A program made the position numbers and the translations under genes. The notes beneath the pieces were generated by a model. That model did not search any database. It saw only the letters and a list, made by a program, of their open reading frames with translations, and was not told where the DNA came from. A DNA stretch of 64,000 bases from Megascapheus bottae (lineage: Eukaryota; Chordata; Mammalia; Rodentia; Geomyidae), in the NCBI GenBank assembly GCA_024803745.1, contig JANJXV010000262.1:1364001-1428000 (forward strand), read 5' to 3'. Positions within the stretch are counted from its first letter, which is position 1. Every line of letters starts with the position of its first letter. Of this stretch, positions 21,894 through 34,392 are shown piece after piece.

Positions 21894-24800
21894 CTACTGA
21901 TTATGACGAATGAGGGAAACCACTGAGCCTAAGTTCCTTTGAGTCTGGCTTACTTCACTTAATATGATTTGTTCTAAGTCTTTCCATTTCCTAACAAATG
22001 GGGCGATGTCATTCTTTCTGACAGCAGTATAGAATTCCATTGTGTACAAATACCACAACTTGTTGATCCACTCATCAACTGAGGGACATCTGGGTTGGTT
22101 CCATATCTTTGCTATGGTGAATAGTGCTGCAATGAACATTGTTGTGCTAGTGGGTTTAGTATGCCCTTGTTTCTGGATTGTTGGGTAAATGCCAAGTACT
22201 GGAATTGCTGGGTCATAGGGGAGTTGTATGTTTAGCGTTTTGAGGCACTGCCGCACTGCTTTCCATAGTGGTTGAACGAGTTTGCACTCCCACCAACAGT
22301 GTAGTAGTGATCCCTCCTGACCACATCCCCTCCAGCATCTGTTGTCATTCGTTTTCCTGATCCTGGCCATTCTAACTGGAGTTAGGTGGAATCTTAGACT
22401 TGTTTTGATTTGCATTTCTTTTATGACCAGAGATGTTGAGCATTTCTTCATGTGTCTATAGGCCATTTTTGTTTCTTCTTCAGAGAAGACTCTCTTTAAG
22501 TCTTTGGCCCATTTTGTAATGGGATGGGTGTTACTTTGGAGGTTAGTTTTGGAGTGATTCAATTTTTTGAGTTGTTGATATATTTTAGATATGAGGCCTT
22601 GTTCCGTTGTTTGGGTGGTGAAGATCTTCTCCCACTCTGTAGGCTTCCTGATTAGTTTACTAGCTATATCCGTTGCCATACAAAAGCTCTGCAGTTTAAT
22701 GCAGTCCCACTTATCCAGCCTTTCTCTGATTTGTTGTGATTCTTGGTCCTTATTAAGAAAGTTTCGACCTGTGCCAAGGAGGCCTAGTGTATCTCCTATT
22801 CCTTCCTGTAAACTTTTCAGTGTGTCAGCTTTTCCCTCCACGTCTTTGATCCATTTGGAGTTAATTCTAGTGCAAGGGGACAAAGAAGGATCCAACTTTA
22901 GTTTTCTGCAGGTGTTTAACCAGTTCTGCCAGCACAACTTGTTGAAGAGGCTATCTTTCTTCCATTCTATTTTTTTGGCTCCCTGGTCAAAGATTAGGTG
23001 GCCATAGGTCTGTGGTTTAATATCTGGGTCCGCAGTTCTACTCCAATGGACTTCAGGCCTGTTCTTTTGCCAGTACCAAGCTGTTTTGAGAATTATAGCT
23101 CTGTAATAGAGCCTTAAGTTTGGAATTGAAATTCCTCCAGCGCTGTTCTTTCTGCTAAGAAGTGTTTTTGCTATACGGGGTCTTTTATTATTCCATATGA
23201 AATTTTGAATTGCCTCTTCTATTTCTTTAAAGAATGACATTGGGATGTTGATGGGTATTACATTGAATTTGTAGATAGCCCTTGGCAAGATTGTCATTTT
23301 CACAATGTTGATTCTTCCAATCCAGGAGCATGGGAGGTTTTTCCATTTCCTTAGTTCTGCTTTAATTTCCTTTTTTAGGGTTTTAAAGTTTTCATCTAAA
23401 CGGTCCTTTACATTCTTAGTTAAGCTAATTGCTAGGTACTTTATTTTCTTTGAGGCTATTGTGAAAGGATTTTCTTTCCTGATTATTGCCTCGTTCCTCT
23501 CACTGTTGGCGTAAAGTAAGGCAGTTGATTTGTGAGGGTTGATTTTATGGCCTGCTACCCTTCCAAAGCTTTCAATCAGCTCAAGGAGCTTGGGAGTAGA
23601 GTCTATAGGATTCTTTAAATACAGAATCATGTCATCTGCAAAGAGGGATAGTTTTATTTCCTCTTTCCCTACTTGGATCCCCTTTATGCTTGCTTCTTGC
23701 CTTATTGAACTGCCTAGGAATTCTAGTACTATGTTAAAAAGGAGTGGAGAGAGTGGGCATCCTTGTCTCGTTCCTGATTTTAGAGGGAATTGCTTTAGAT
23801 TTTCACCATTAAGTATAATACTAGCAGTGGGTTTCTCATACACAGCCTTTATTACATTGAGAAATGTTCCATGGATTCCTAGTTTCTCCACATCTTTTAA
23901 CATAAAGGGGTTTTGGATCTTGTCAAATGCCTTTTCCGCATCTATTGAGACAATCATGTGATTTTATCCCTGCTCCTGTTGATGTGTTGAATTATATTAA
24001 TTGATTTGTGTATGTTGAACCAGTTTGCCTCCCCGTGATGAATCCAGTTTGATCATAGTGTATAATTTTTTTGATGAGTTGTTGTAGACGGTTGGCCAGT
24101 ATTTTGTTGAGAAGTTTTGCATCGATGTTCATCAAAGAAATGGGTCTATACATCTCTTTCTTTGATGAATCTCTGTCTGGTTTGGGGATGAGGGATATGC
24201 TGGCTTCACAGAATCAGTTTAGTAAAGAACCTTCATTTTCAATTTCGTTGAAGAGCTTGAGGATTATTGGTGTGAGCTCTGCTTTGAAGACCTTATAGAA
24301 TTCAGCTGTGAATCCATCTGGCCCTGGGCTCTTTTTAAGTGGAAGTTGCCTAATTTCCATTTCTATTTCAGAGCTTGAAATAGTCCTGTTGAGTTGGGTT
24401 ATCTCTTCTTGGTTCAGTGTGTGTATGTTAATATTGTCTAGGAATTCATCCATTTCTTCTAGATTCTCAAATTTGTTGGCATAAAGGTTTGAGAAGTATT
24501 CCCTCATGATATTCTGGATCTTCGTAATTTCTGTCGTGATATGACCATTTTCATCTGCGATTTTGTTTATTTCGATATGCTCTCTTCTTTTTTTGGTAAG
24601 ATTTGCTAAGGGCTTGTCAATTTTGTTAATTCTTTCAAGAACCAACTCCTTGTTTTGTTGATTCTTTCTATAGTTTTTTTATTCCAAATCATTTAATTCT
24701 GCTTTGATTTTAATAATTTGCTTTCTCCTAATGGGTTTAGGGTTGGTTTGTTGCTCTTTTTCCAGGAGGTTAAGGTGAGACATTAACTAGTTGGTTTGCC

Positions 24801-25734
24801 ATTTTTCCAACTTGCTGTTGTAGGCACTCCGCGCTATAAATTTTCCTCTGAGTACTGCCTTTGTTGTGTCCCTAAGGAGTTGATATTTGTGTGCTCCTTA
24901 TTGTTAAATTTCATAAACAGTTGGATATCTGTTCTGATCTCTTCGATTACCCATTGTTTTTGATTCAACAATGTGTGGTTCAGTCTCCATGAGTTACAGG
25001 GTTTTCTTTGGTGGAGATGTTTGTTCAGCTCCAATTTGATGCCTTTATGGTCTGAGAGTGTGCATGGAATAATTTCAGTGTGTCTGAATCTGTCCAGGTT
25101 TGCTTTATGGCCTAAGATGTGGTCTATTTTGGAAAATGTTCCATGTGCTGCTGAGAAAAACGTATATTGTGGTGTTACTGGGTGGAATATTCTGGAGATG
25201 TCTGTTAGATCTAGTTGGTCTATATAGTTGTTCAGTTCTAAGGTTTCTCTGTTGAGTTTTTGCCTTGTTGATCTGTCCATAGGTGAGAGTGGTGTGTTAA
25301 ACTCACCAACAATCACTGTATTTCGATCTATGTATGGTTTCAGTGTAAGTAAAGTTTGCTTGATGAAGTTTGGAGCTCCGGGATTGGGTGTGTAAATATT
25401 TAGGATTGTTATGTCTTCCGGGAGGAAAGATCCCTTTAGTAGTATGTAGTAACCTTCTTTGTCTTTTCTTACTAATTTTAGTTTGAAGTCTATTGTATCT
25501 GATATGAGGATGGCAACTCTAGCCTGTTTATGGGGGCAGTTAGCTTGATAGAGTTTATTCCAACCTCTCACTTTCAAAAGATGATTGTTTTGGGGTAAGA
25601 TGTGTCTCTTGAAGTCAGCAGAACGATGGCTCTTGCTTTTTGATCCAACTAGACAACCTATGCCGTTTAATTGGAGAGTTAAGTCCATTGATATTGAGAG
25701 TTAGGATTGAGAGATATTTATTAGTTCCTACCAT
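21894..25734 (-). pseudogene. L1 ORF2 (unit B), longest open RT segment
   Basis: From 23957 down to 21894 the frame is open for 687 codons. It covers the palm motif FADDMILYL, the thumb and the cysteine-rich C-terminus ([18 protein letters not shown]), ending HNQ-stop. The 5' half is broken. There is a TGA at 25615-25617 just before the LQETH motif, a frame change right after it, a frame change before SLGTQQRQY, a TAG near 24786, and a one-base deletion near 24638 shared with C and E. The endonuclease catalytic block reads VGEFNTPLS, with glutamate where the family has aspartate. The start at 25734 was chosen by the NINGL frame. Confidence 0.9.
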
Positions 25735-25965
25735 TTTTAAAAGCTTTTAGTAGGGCCTGTGTCTAGACAGTTCTTGTGGTCCTTAGATGGTATGCTGTTT
25801 AGGTGCCATTTCTTTCCCTACATTGCATTTATTTTGGTTTTCTATGTATAGAGCATCTTTGAGAATTCTCTGTAGTGTTGGTTTTGTTTCGACATATTGT
25901 TGCAGCTTTTCCCTGGAATGGAATGTTTTTATTTTTCCCTCAGTTATGCATGAGAGCTTAGCTGG

Positions 25966-26966
25966 CTACAGTATTCTTGGTTGGTAGTTATTTGATTTAA
26001 GGGCATGACATATATGCTTCCAGTCACTTCGTGCTTGCATGGTCTCTGCTGAGAAATCTGGGGTTATTCTGATTGGTTTGCCTTTGTAGGTTACTGATCC
26101 CTTTTCCCTGGCTGCCTTTAGGATCTTTCCTTTCGTTTCCATTGATCCAGTTCGGATCACAATATGGCGGTGGGATGTTCTTTTCTGGTCAGGTCTGTTT
26201 GGGGTTCTAAAAGCTTCTCATATCTGGATGGGCCTGCCCTTCTGGATATTTGGGAAATTCTCTGAGATGATTCCCTGAAGTATATTTCCAATACCATTGA
26301 CCTCTTTCTCCACGCCCTCCTCAATACCAACTAGCCTTAAATTAGGCTTCCTAATTGTATCTTGGACCTCCTGAAGCGCTCTCTCATATTTCCTAGATTT
26401 GGATTGACTCATTTTCTGTTGTTTATAATACCTAAATTATCTTCAGCCACGGAAATTCTCTCCTCTGCAATGTCTCACCTGCTATCAAAGCTAGCTACTT
26501 TATTTTGCATCTCCCTTGCTTCTAATTGCTCACTTTTGATGCCTTGCATCCCTTGTTTTAGATCATGTATGGATTTCTTTATCTCCTTGATTTCCTTTTG
26601 AGTGGTTAGCTCAGTAGCTTTATTTTCTTTGGACATTTGCTGGAGTTTGGTCACGTTTTTATTTGTGGATTCTTTGAATTCATCCATCTTTCTTTGAAAA
26701 ACCTTTATTATGGCCTCCTTTATGGCTTCTTCTTTTTCACTTATCACCTTGTTTTTGCTTTCCTCTTGTTCAGGTATGGCTTCCTCCATTATCTCTTTCT
26801 TTATATTTTCACATTTTTCATTAATGATGTTTATCAATTGCATTTGTGTAGCAATTGGAAGACTCTCCTCTAGGTTTGCCAGTGACTGTTCCATTGTCTG
26901 TTTACATTGGGTGGGGGATGTTGTTTCTTGATTTGACATTTTTCTTGAGTTTCTTGTTCTGCCCAT
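25966..26966 (-). pseudogene. L1 ORF1 (unit B), broken
   Basis: The N-terminal 163 codons are open (26966-26475), with the same coiled coil as unit A. A stop follows and the RRM piece is open at 26412-26218. A further in-frame stop near 26218 (TCTCATATC in place of TCTCGTATC on the plus strand) separates it from the C-terminal piece (26160-25966). The C-terminal domain shows GKPIRITPDFSAETM. Confidence 0.87.
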
Positions 26967-28900
26967 TTGAAAAAGGGAGCAAGATTACTACTAAATATGA
27001 TTATAGTTTTTCAGATATAACCAACCTAGACCTCTGTAGCTGGCAGACACTAGATGTTCACAAGTTTTGATTGGTATTATCACTCTTTCTTTTTGTGCAC
27101 TTACAGACCAGCCTAATACAACCACTGATAAGCGATTTATACCCAAAACAATAAGCCTCTCAATCCAATCTCTATTGTCTTTAAGTCCCTCTGAGCCTAG
27201 AGAATAATTAACCACCTACATATACAATATTGCTCAACAGCCATCAAGTGTAGATCCGTGCAGTATAAGGGTTGAAAGACGAGCAGAGGTCCAGAGATAG
27301 AAAAAAAGAATGAGAGAGGTCAGGGGAGGTGCAAGAGGATTAACGTAGGAGTGTAAGAATATTGTAGTCATGAAGAAAAGGTAGAGCATAAGGATAACTG
27401 ACATAAGTTGGTAAGTAGGTAGCATATTTGAGTACAAAGTTTGGAAAGTATTAGAATAAAACTTATGTGTTGCTGCACGACTAGCTCTTAGTCCAACCAG
27501 TGGCCTCACAGTGGACCATGGGATGGATCTGTTTTTCTTGTCTACGTTGAGGGAAAGGGGTATTTCACAAGATGCAGAAGCGAAGATTTCAGAAGCAAAT
27601 GCTGTGAGTGAATTAGCTCGTAAAAAGCATTTTTATTTTCTTTTATCTTTCTGCCAGTCTTGGGGCTTGAATTCAGGGCCTGAGCACTGTCCTCGGGTTT
27701 TCTCAAGTCTAGCCCTCTGCCACTTGAGCCACAGTGCCACATCTAGATTTTCTATCTATGTGATACTGAGCAATCAAACCCAGATCTTCATGGATGCTAG
27801 GCAAGCACTCTACCACTATGCCAAACTCTCAACCCTGACATAGTAATTATAAAGTCATCATCATCATCATCATCATATCCAAATATCCTTTCTCCTACAA
27901 AGAATGAACACTTAACTCTGTCTAATGCTTTTTTTTTAATTTCACTAATTCTTCTGAGTTTTTCCCTCTTGCATTTTTTACACATGACAGCAAAGCTAAT
28001 CATCAGGAAAAAATTGATTAGGATACAGAAACCTAATAATATCCTAGTAGATTGACGTCAAAAATATGTGCAAGATGCCCTGTGTGTTTGACGTAGTGGG
28101 AGAGCCCTTGGCTACCAAGCAGTAAGCCTCAGGTTTGATTCCTCATTACCACATACATAGAAAACGCTGCAAGTGGTGCTGTGGCTCGGTGGGACAGCTA
28201 AAGCCTAAAGAAAGCCCAAGAACAATGTTCACACTCTGAGGTCAAGTCCCAAGACTAGCAAAAACAAAAAAAAATTCGACAAGGGGCAAAATGCAGGCAG
28301 AGAAGGCACTGTGAAGCAAATGTTTTGTAAAGGATGAGGGCAATATTGACCCTTAAGTTTGGATCTTACCTAAGAAAGGCTCCTTGAGCCTGAGACCAGA
28401 CTGGTAGTTGGGCCTAGTGGAAGACATTGGGATTGGACAAATAAGGTGTGCTGTTTACTACATCCACATGTATATTGTGAGACTGGAGGAGAGATTCAGC
28501 CTCCAGTATGTCTTTGGTGAGGTCTTTTGTGAGCAAGGATCTTTGGTCATTGGGCCCTGAAAGGTGACCCTGCCTCCCTCACAATGGAACAGAATATGGA
28601 ACCCTGGTAACCAAGCCACTGTACCTAACAACCAGCTCAAGCCAGCTCACTTGGCCTGTGGCTCAGGAGGAAGAAAGATGTTGCTGTGCTGTTGCCAAAG
28701 GTCAGGAAACTCGAGTCTCAGGCATGGAAGTTGTGGCTGTCTTACTCGAAGATGTACATGCTAGATCATTGCCAAGCCACAAATCCAGTATAACAGAGCT
28801 TTCTCTAAGAAGAAGGCCAGGAAAATCCAGGGCAACCAGATGAGGTAAATTTCTAAGAAGAAATGTATTTGACCCCATCATCCTCCCCACACACTACAAC
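26967..28900 (-). mobile_element. 5' region of unit B with two ID SINEs
   Basis: Reverse ID SINE at about 27628-27837, 7 CAT repeats (27856-27876) and forward ID SINE at 28077-28274. A 91-codon minus-strand frame (27234-27509) is also open in C and D but broken elsewhere, and I do not regard it as coding. Confidence 0.78.
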
Positions 28901-29317
28901 TTTCTTTTTTTTCATTTTTTATTGTAATTAGTAAAAGGGTTAGATGATATTTGCCAGATAGAAGGTGCATTGATTCACATACATTGATACCCTTTCCCAT
29001 GTCTTGGTACCCATTTCCCTCCAACCCCACACCCCGCACCAGTCTTGGTTTTCCCCCCTTCCCTATAAAATTTCAAATATCCAAATACAAATAAATTCAA
29101 TATATCAGATAACAAAGTGAGATACTATACCAATATGGGATAACCAAGGGACAGCAAGCGAGATGAGAGACAACATAGTACATTAAGGACAACAATCATT
29201 CATTATATGGCTTTTGTGTCAATATCCTGGAGGTCCTTTCCATTAGCTTCACATTATATGGCCTTATATATGGCCTTTTGCTCTATTGACAATCTCTGCT
29301 AGTAGAGCCCAAGGTTT

Positions 29318-32300
29318 CTACTGATTATGACGAATGAGGGAAACCACTGAGCCTAAGTTCCTTTGAGTCTGGCTTACTTCACTTAATATGATTTGTTCTA
29401 AGTCTTTCCATTTCCTAACAAATGGGGCGATGTCATTCTTTCTGACAGCAGCATAGAATTCCATTGTGTACAAATACCACAACTTGTTGATCCACTCATC
29501 AACTGAGGGACATCTGGGTTGGTTCCATATCTTTGCTATGGTGAATAGTGCTGCAATGAACATTGTTGTGCTAGTGGGTTTAGTATGCCCTTGTTTCTGG
29601 ATTGTTGGGTAAATGCCAAGTACTGGAATTGCTGGGTCATAGGGGAGTTGTATGTTTAGCGTTTTGAGGCACTGCCGCACTGCTTTCCATAGTGGTTGAA
29701 CGAGTTTGCACTCCCACCAACAGTGTAGTAGTGATCCCTCCTGACCACATCCCCTCCAGCATCTGTTGTCATTCGTTTTCCTGATCCTGGCCATTCTAAC
29801 TGGAGTTAGGTGGAATCTTAGACTTGTTTTGATTTGCATTTCTTTTATGACCAGAGATGTTGAGCATTTCTTCATGTGTCTATAGGCCATTTTTGTTTCT
29901 TCTTCAGAGAAGACTCTCTTTAAGTCTTTGGCCCATTTTGTAATGGGATGGGTGTTACTTTGGAGGTTAGTTTTGGAGTGATTCAATTTTTTGAGTTGTT
30001 GATATATTTTAGATATGAGGCCTTGTTCCGTTGTTTGGGTGGTGAAGATCTTCTCCCACTCTGTAGGCTTCCTGATTAGTTTACTAGCTATATCCGTTGC
30101 CATACAAAAGCTCTGCAGTTTAATGCAGTCCCACTTATCCAGCCTTTCTCTGATTTGTTGTGATTCTTGGTCCTTATTAAGAAAGTTTCGACCTGTGCCA
30201 AGGAGGCCTAGTGTATCTCCTATTCCTTCCTGTAAACTTTTCAGTGTGTCAGCTTTTACCTCCACGTCTTTGATCCATTTGGAGTTAATTCTAGTGCAAG
30301 GGGACAAAGAAGGATCCAACTTTAGTTTTCTGCAGGTGTTTAACCAGTTCTGCCAGCACAACTTGTTGAAGAGGCTATCTTTCTTCCATTCTATTTTTTT
30401 TGGCTCCCTGGTCAAAGATTAGGTGGCCATAGGTCTGTGGTTTAATATCTGGGTCCGCAGTTCTACTCCAATGGACTTCAGGCCTGTTCTTGTGCCAGTA
30501 CCAAGCTGTTTTGAGAATTATAGCTCTGTAATAGAGCCTTAAGTTTGGAATTGAAATTCCTCCAGCGCTGTTCTTTCTGCTAAGAAGTGTTTTTGCTATA
30601 CGGGGTCTTTTATTATTCCATATGAAATTTTGAATTGCCTCTTCTATGTCTTTAAAGAATGACATTGGGATGTTGATGGGTATTACATTGAATTTGTAGA
30701 TAGCCCTTGGCAAGATTGTCATTTTCACAATGTTGATTCTTCCAATCCAGGAGCATGGGAGGTTTTTCCATTTCCTTAGTTCTGCTTTAATTTCCTTTTT
30801 TAGGGTTTTAAAGTTTTCATCTAAACGGTCCTTTACATTCTTAGTTAAGCTAATTGCTAGGTACTTTATTTTCTTTGAGGCTATTGTGAAAGGATTTTCT
30901 TTCCTGATTATTGCCTCGTTCCTCTCACTGTTGGCGTAAAGTAAGGCAGTTGATTTGTGAGGGTTGATTTTATGGCCTGCTACCCTTCCAAACTTTGAAT
31001 CAGCTCAAGGAGCTTGGGAGTAGAGTCTATAGGATTCTTTAAATACAGAATCATGTCATCTGCAAAGAGGGATAGTTTTATTTCCTCTTTCCCTACTTGG
31101 ATCCCCTTTATGCTTGCTTCTTGCCTTATTGAACTGCCTAGGAATTCTAGTACTATGTTAAAAAGGAGTGGAGAGAGTGGGCATCCTTGTCTCGTTCCTG
31201 ATTTTAGAGGGAATGGCTTTAGATTTTCACCATTAAGTATAATACTAGCAGTGGGTTTCTCATACACAGCCTTTATTACATTGAGAAATGTTCCATGGAT
31301 TCCTAGTTTCTCCACATCTTTTAACATAAAGGGGTTTTGGATCTTGTCAAATGCCTTTTCCGCATCTATTGAGACAATCATGTGATTTTATCCCTGCTCC
31401 TGTTGATGTGTTGAATTATATTAATTGATTTGTGTATGTTGAACCAGTTTGCCTCCCCGTGATGAATCCAGTTTGATCATAGTGTATAATTTTTTTGATG
31501 AGTTGTTGTAGACGGTTGGCCAGTATTTTGTTGAGAAGTTTTGCATCGATGTTCATCAAAGAAATGGGTCTATACATCTCTTTCTTTGATGAATCTCTGT
31601 CTGGTTTGGGGATGAGGGATATGCTGGCTTCACAGAATCAGTTTAGTAAAGAACCTTCATTTTCAATTTCGTTGAAGAGCTTGAGGATTATTGGTGTGAG
31701 CTCTGCTTTGAAGACCTTATAGAATTCAGCTGTGAATCCATCTGGCCCTGGGCTCTTTTTAAGTGGAAGTTGCCTAATTTCCATTTCTATTTCAGAGCTT
31801 GAAATAGTCCTGTTGAGTTGGGTTAGCTCTTCTTGGTTCAGTGTGTGTATGTTAATATTGTCTAGGAATTCATCCATTTCTTCTAGATTCTCAAATTTGT
31901 TGGCGTAAAGGTTTGAGAAGTATTCCCTCATGATATTCTGGATCTTCGTAATTTCTGTCGTGATATGACCATTTTCATCTGCGATTTTGTTTATTTCGAT
32001 ATGCTCTCTTCTTTTTTTGGTAAGATTTGCTAAGGGCTTGTCAATTTTGTTAATTCTTTCAAGAACCAACTCCTTGTTTTGTTGATTCTTTCTATAGTTT
32101 TTTTATTCCAAATCATTTAATTCTGCTTTGATTTTAATAATTTGCTTTCTCCTAATGGGTTTAGGGTTGGTTTGTTGCTCTTTTTCCAGGAGGTTAAGGT
32201 GAGACATTAACTAGTTGGTTTGCCATTTTTCCAACTTGCTGCTGTAGGCACTCCGCGCTATAAATTTTCCTCTGAGTACTGCCTTTGTTGTGTCCCTAAG

Positions 32301-33158
32301 GAGTTGATATTTGTGTGCTCCTTATTGTTAAATTTCATAAACAGTTGGATATCTGTTCTGATCTCTTCGATTACCCATTGTTTTTGATTCAACAATGTGT
32401 GGTTCAGTCTCCATGAGTTACAGGGTTTTCTTTGGTGGAGATGTGTGTTCAGCTCCAATTTGATGCCTTTATGGTCTGAGAGTGTGCATGGAATAATTTC
32501 AGTGTGTCTGAATCTGTCCAGGTTTGCTTTATGGCCTAAGATGTGGTCTATTTTGGAAAATGTTCCATGTGCTGCTGAGAAAAACGTATATTGTGGTGTT
32601 ACTGGGTGGAATATTCTGGAGATGTCTGTTAGATCTAGTTGGTCTATATAGTTGTTCAGTTCTAAGGTTTCTCTGTTGAGTTTTTGCCTTGTTGATCTGT
32701 CCATAGGTGAGAGTGGTGTGTTAAACTCACCAACAATCACTGTATTTCGATCTATGTATGGTTTCAGTGTAAGTAAAGTTTGCTTGATGAAGTTTGGAGC
32801 TCCGGGATTGGGTGTGTAAATATTTAGGATTGTTATGTCTTCCGGGAGGAAAGATCCCTTTAGTAGTATGTAGTAACCTTCTTTGTCTTTTCTTACTAAT
32901 TTTAGTTTGAAGTCTATTGTATCTGATATGAGGATGGCAACTCTAGCCTGTTTATGGGGGCAGTTAGCTTGATAGAGTTTATTCCAACCTCTCACTTTCA
33001 AAAGATGATTGTTTTGGGGTAAGATGTGTCTCTTGAAGTCAGCAGAACGATGGCTCTTGCTTTTTGATCCAACTAGACAACCTATGCCGTTTAATTGGAG
33101 AGTTAAGTCCATTGATATTGAGAGTTAGGATTGAGAGATATTTATTAGTTCCTACCAT
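29318..33158 (-). pseudogene. L1 ORF2 (unit C), broken
   Basis: Carries the same lesions as unit B, including the TGA before LQETH and the one-base deletion before the ERINKID motif. In addition, one base has been lost near 30992 (FGR region) and one gained near 30402. These split the long RT frame into 31381-30980, 30728-30375 and 30415-29318. The FADDM and SPGPDGF motifs remain readable. It is inactive. Confidence 0.88.
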
Positions 33159-33388
33159 TTTTAAAAGCTTTTAGTAGGGCCTGTGTCTTGACAGTTCTGT
33201 GGTCCTTAGATGGTATGCTGTTTAGGTGCCATTTCTTTCCCTATGTTGCATTTATTTTGGATTTCTATGTATAGAGCATCTTTGAGAATTCTCTGTAGTG
33301 TTGGTTTTGTTTCGACATATTGTTGCAGCTTTTCCTTGGAATGGAATGGTTTTATTGTTCCCTCGGTTATAAATGAGAGCTTAGCTGG

Positions 33389-34392
33389 CTACAGTATTTT
33401 TGGTTGTTAGTTATTTGATTTAAGGGCATGACATATATGCTTCCAGTCACTTCGTGCTTGCATGGTCTCTGCTGAGAAATCTGGGGTTATTCTGATTGGT
33501 TTGCTTTTATAGGTTACTGATCCTTTTTCCCTGGCTGCCTTTAGGATCTTTTCTTTAGTTTCTATTGATCCAGTTCGGATCACAATGTGGCGGTGGGATG
33601 TTCTTTTCTGGTCAGGTCTGTTTGGGGTTCTAAAAGCTTCTCGTATGTGGATGGGCCTGCCCTTCTGGATATTTGGGAAATTCTCTGAGATGATTCCCTG
33701 AAGTATATTTCCAATACCATTGACCTATTTCTCCACGCCCTCCTCAATACGAACTAGCCTTAAATTAGGCTTCCTAATTGTATCTTGGACCTCCTGAAGC
33801 GCTCTCTCATATTTCCTAGATTTGGACTGACTCATTTTCTGTTCTTTCTCTATAATAACTAAATTATCTTCAGCCCCGGAAATTCTCTCCTCTGCATTGT
33901 CTAAACTGCTATCAAACTATCTACTTTATTTTTCATCTCCCTTGCTTCTAATTGCTCAGTTTTGATGTCTTGCATCTCTTGTTTTAGATCATGTATGGAT
34001 TTCTTTATCTCCTTGTTTTCCTTTTGAGTGGTTAGCTCAGTAGCTTTATTTTCTTTTGACATTTGCTGGAGTTTGGTCATGTTTTTATTTGTGGATTCTA
34101 TGAATTCATCCTTATTTCTTTGAAAAACCTTTATTATGGCCTCCTTTATGGCTTCTTCTTTTTCACTTATCACCTTGTTTATGCTTTCCTCTTGTTCAGC
34201 TATGGCTTCCTCCATTATCTCTTTCTTTATATTTTCACATTTTCCATTAAGGATGTTCATCAATTGCATTTGTGTAGCAATTGGAAGACTCTCCTCTAGG
34301 TTTGCCAGTGACTGTTCCATTGTCTGTTTACATTGGGTGGGGGATGTTGTTTCTTGATTTGACATTTTTCTTGAGTTTCTTGTTCTGCCCAT
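33389..34392 (-). pseudogene. L1 ORF1 (unit C), broken
   Basis: Open for 163 codons from 34392, ending DSLIAV-stop at 33901 because of a one-base loss shared with unit D. The spacer near 33840 has the long state (tctgttctttctctataata). An extra stop lies near the C-terminus, where the other units read NNYQPRIL (ggttgttag at 33402). Confidence 0.86.

Larger units (their letters stand above)
21477..28900 (-). mobile_element. Array unit B (full-length dead L1 plus 5' region)
   Basis: 7424 bp, colinear with unit A. Its ORF2 half is nearly identical to that of unit C, including the unusual 'ctatacatctctttctttga' near 24147. Its ORF1 and 5' half instead share the short-ORF1 state with A and E. Confidence 0.9.

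Noticed and set aside
22591..23007. Antisense ORFs of 130-140 codons within ORF2, present in several units
   Set aside because: They are shadows of the ORF2 coding frame on the opposite strand, and their length tracks the ORF2 codon pattern.
24834..25688. Methionine at 25688 as the ORF2 start
   Set aside because: That frame lacks the conserved NINGL endonuclease N-terminus, which is found in the frame starting at 25734. The 25688 frame becomes ORF2-like only after the shared frame change.
27234..27509. 91-codon minus-strand ORF upstream of ORF1 in units B, C and D, considered as an extra L1 ORF
   Set aside because: It is broken in units 0, A and E, and no family resemblance is recognisable. 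The units are too similar for its openness to mean much.
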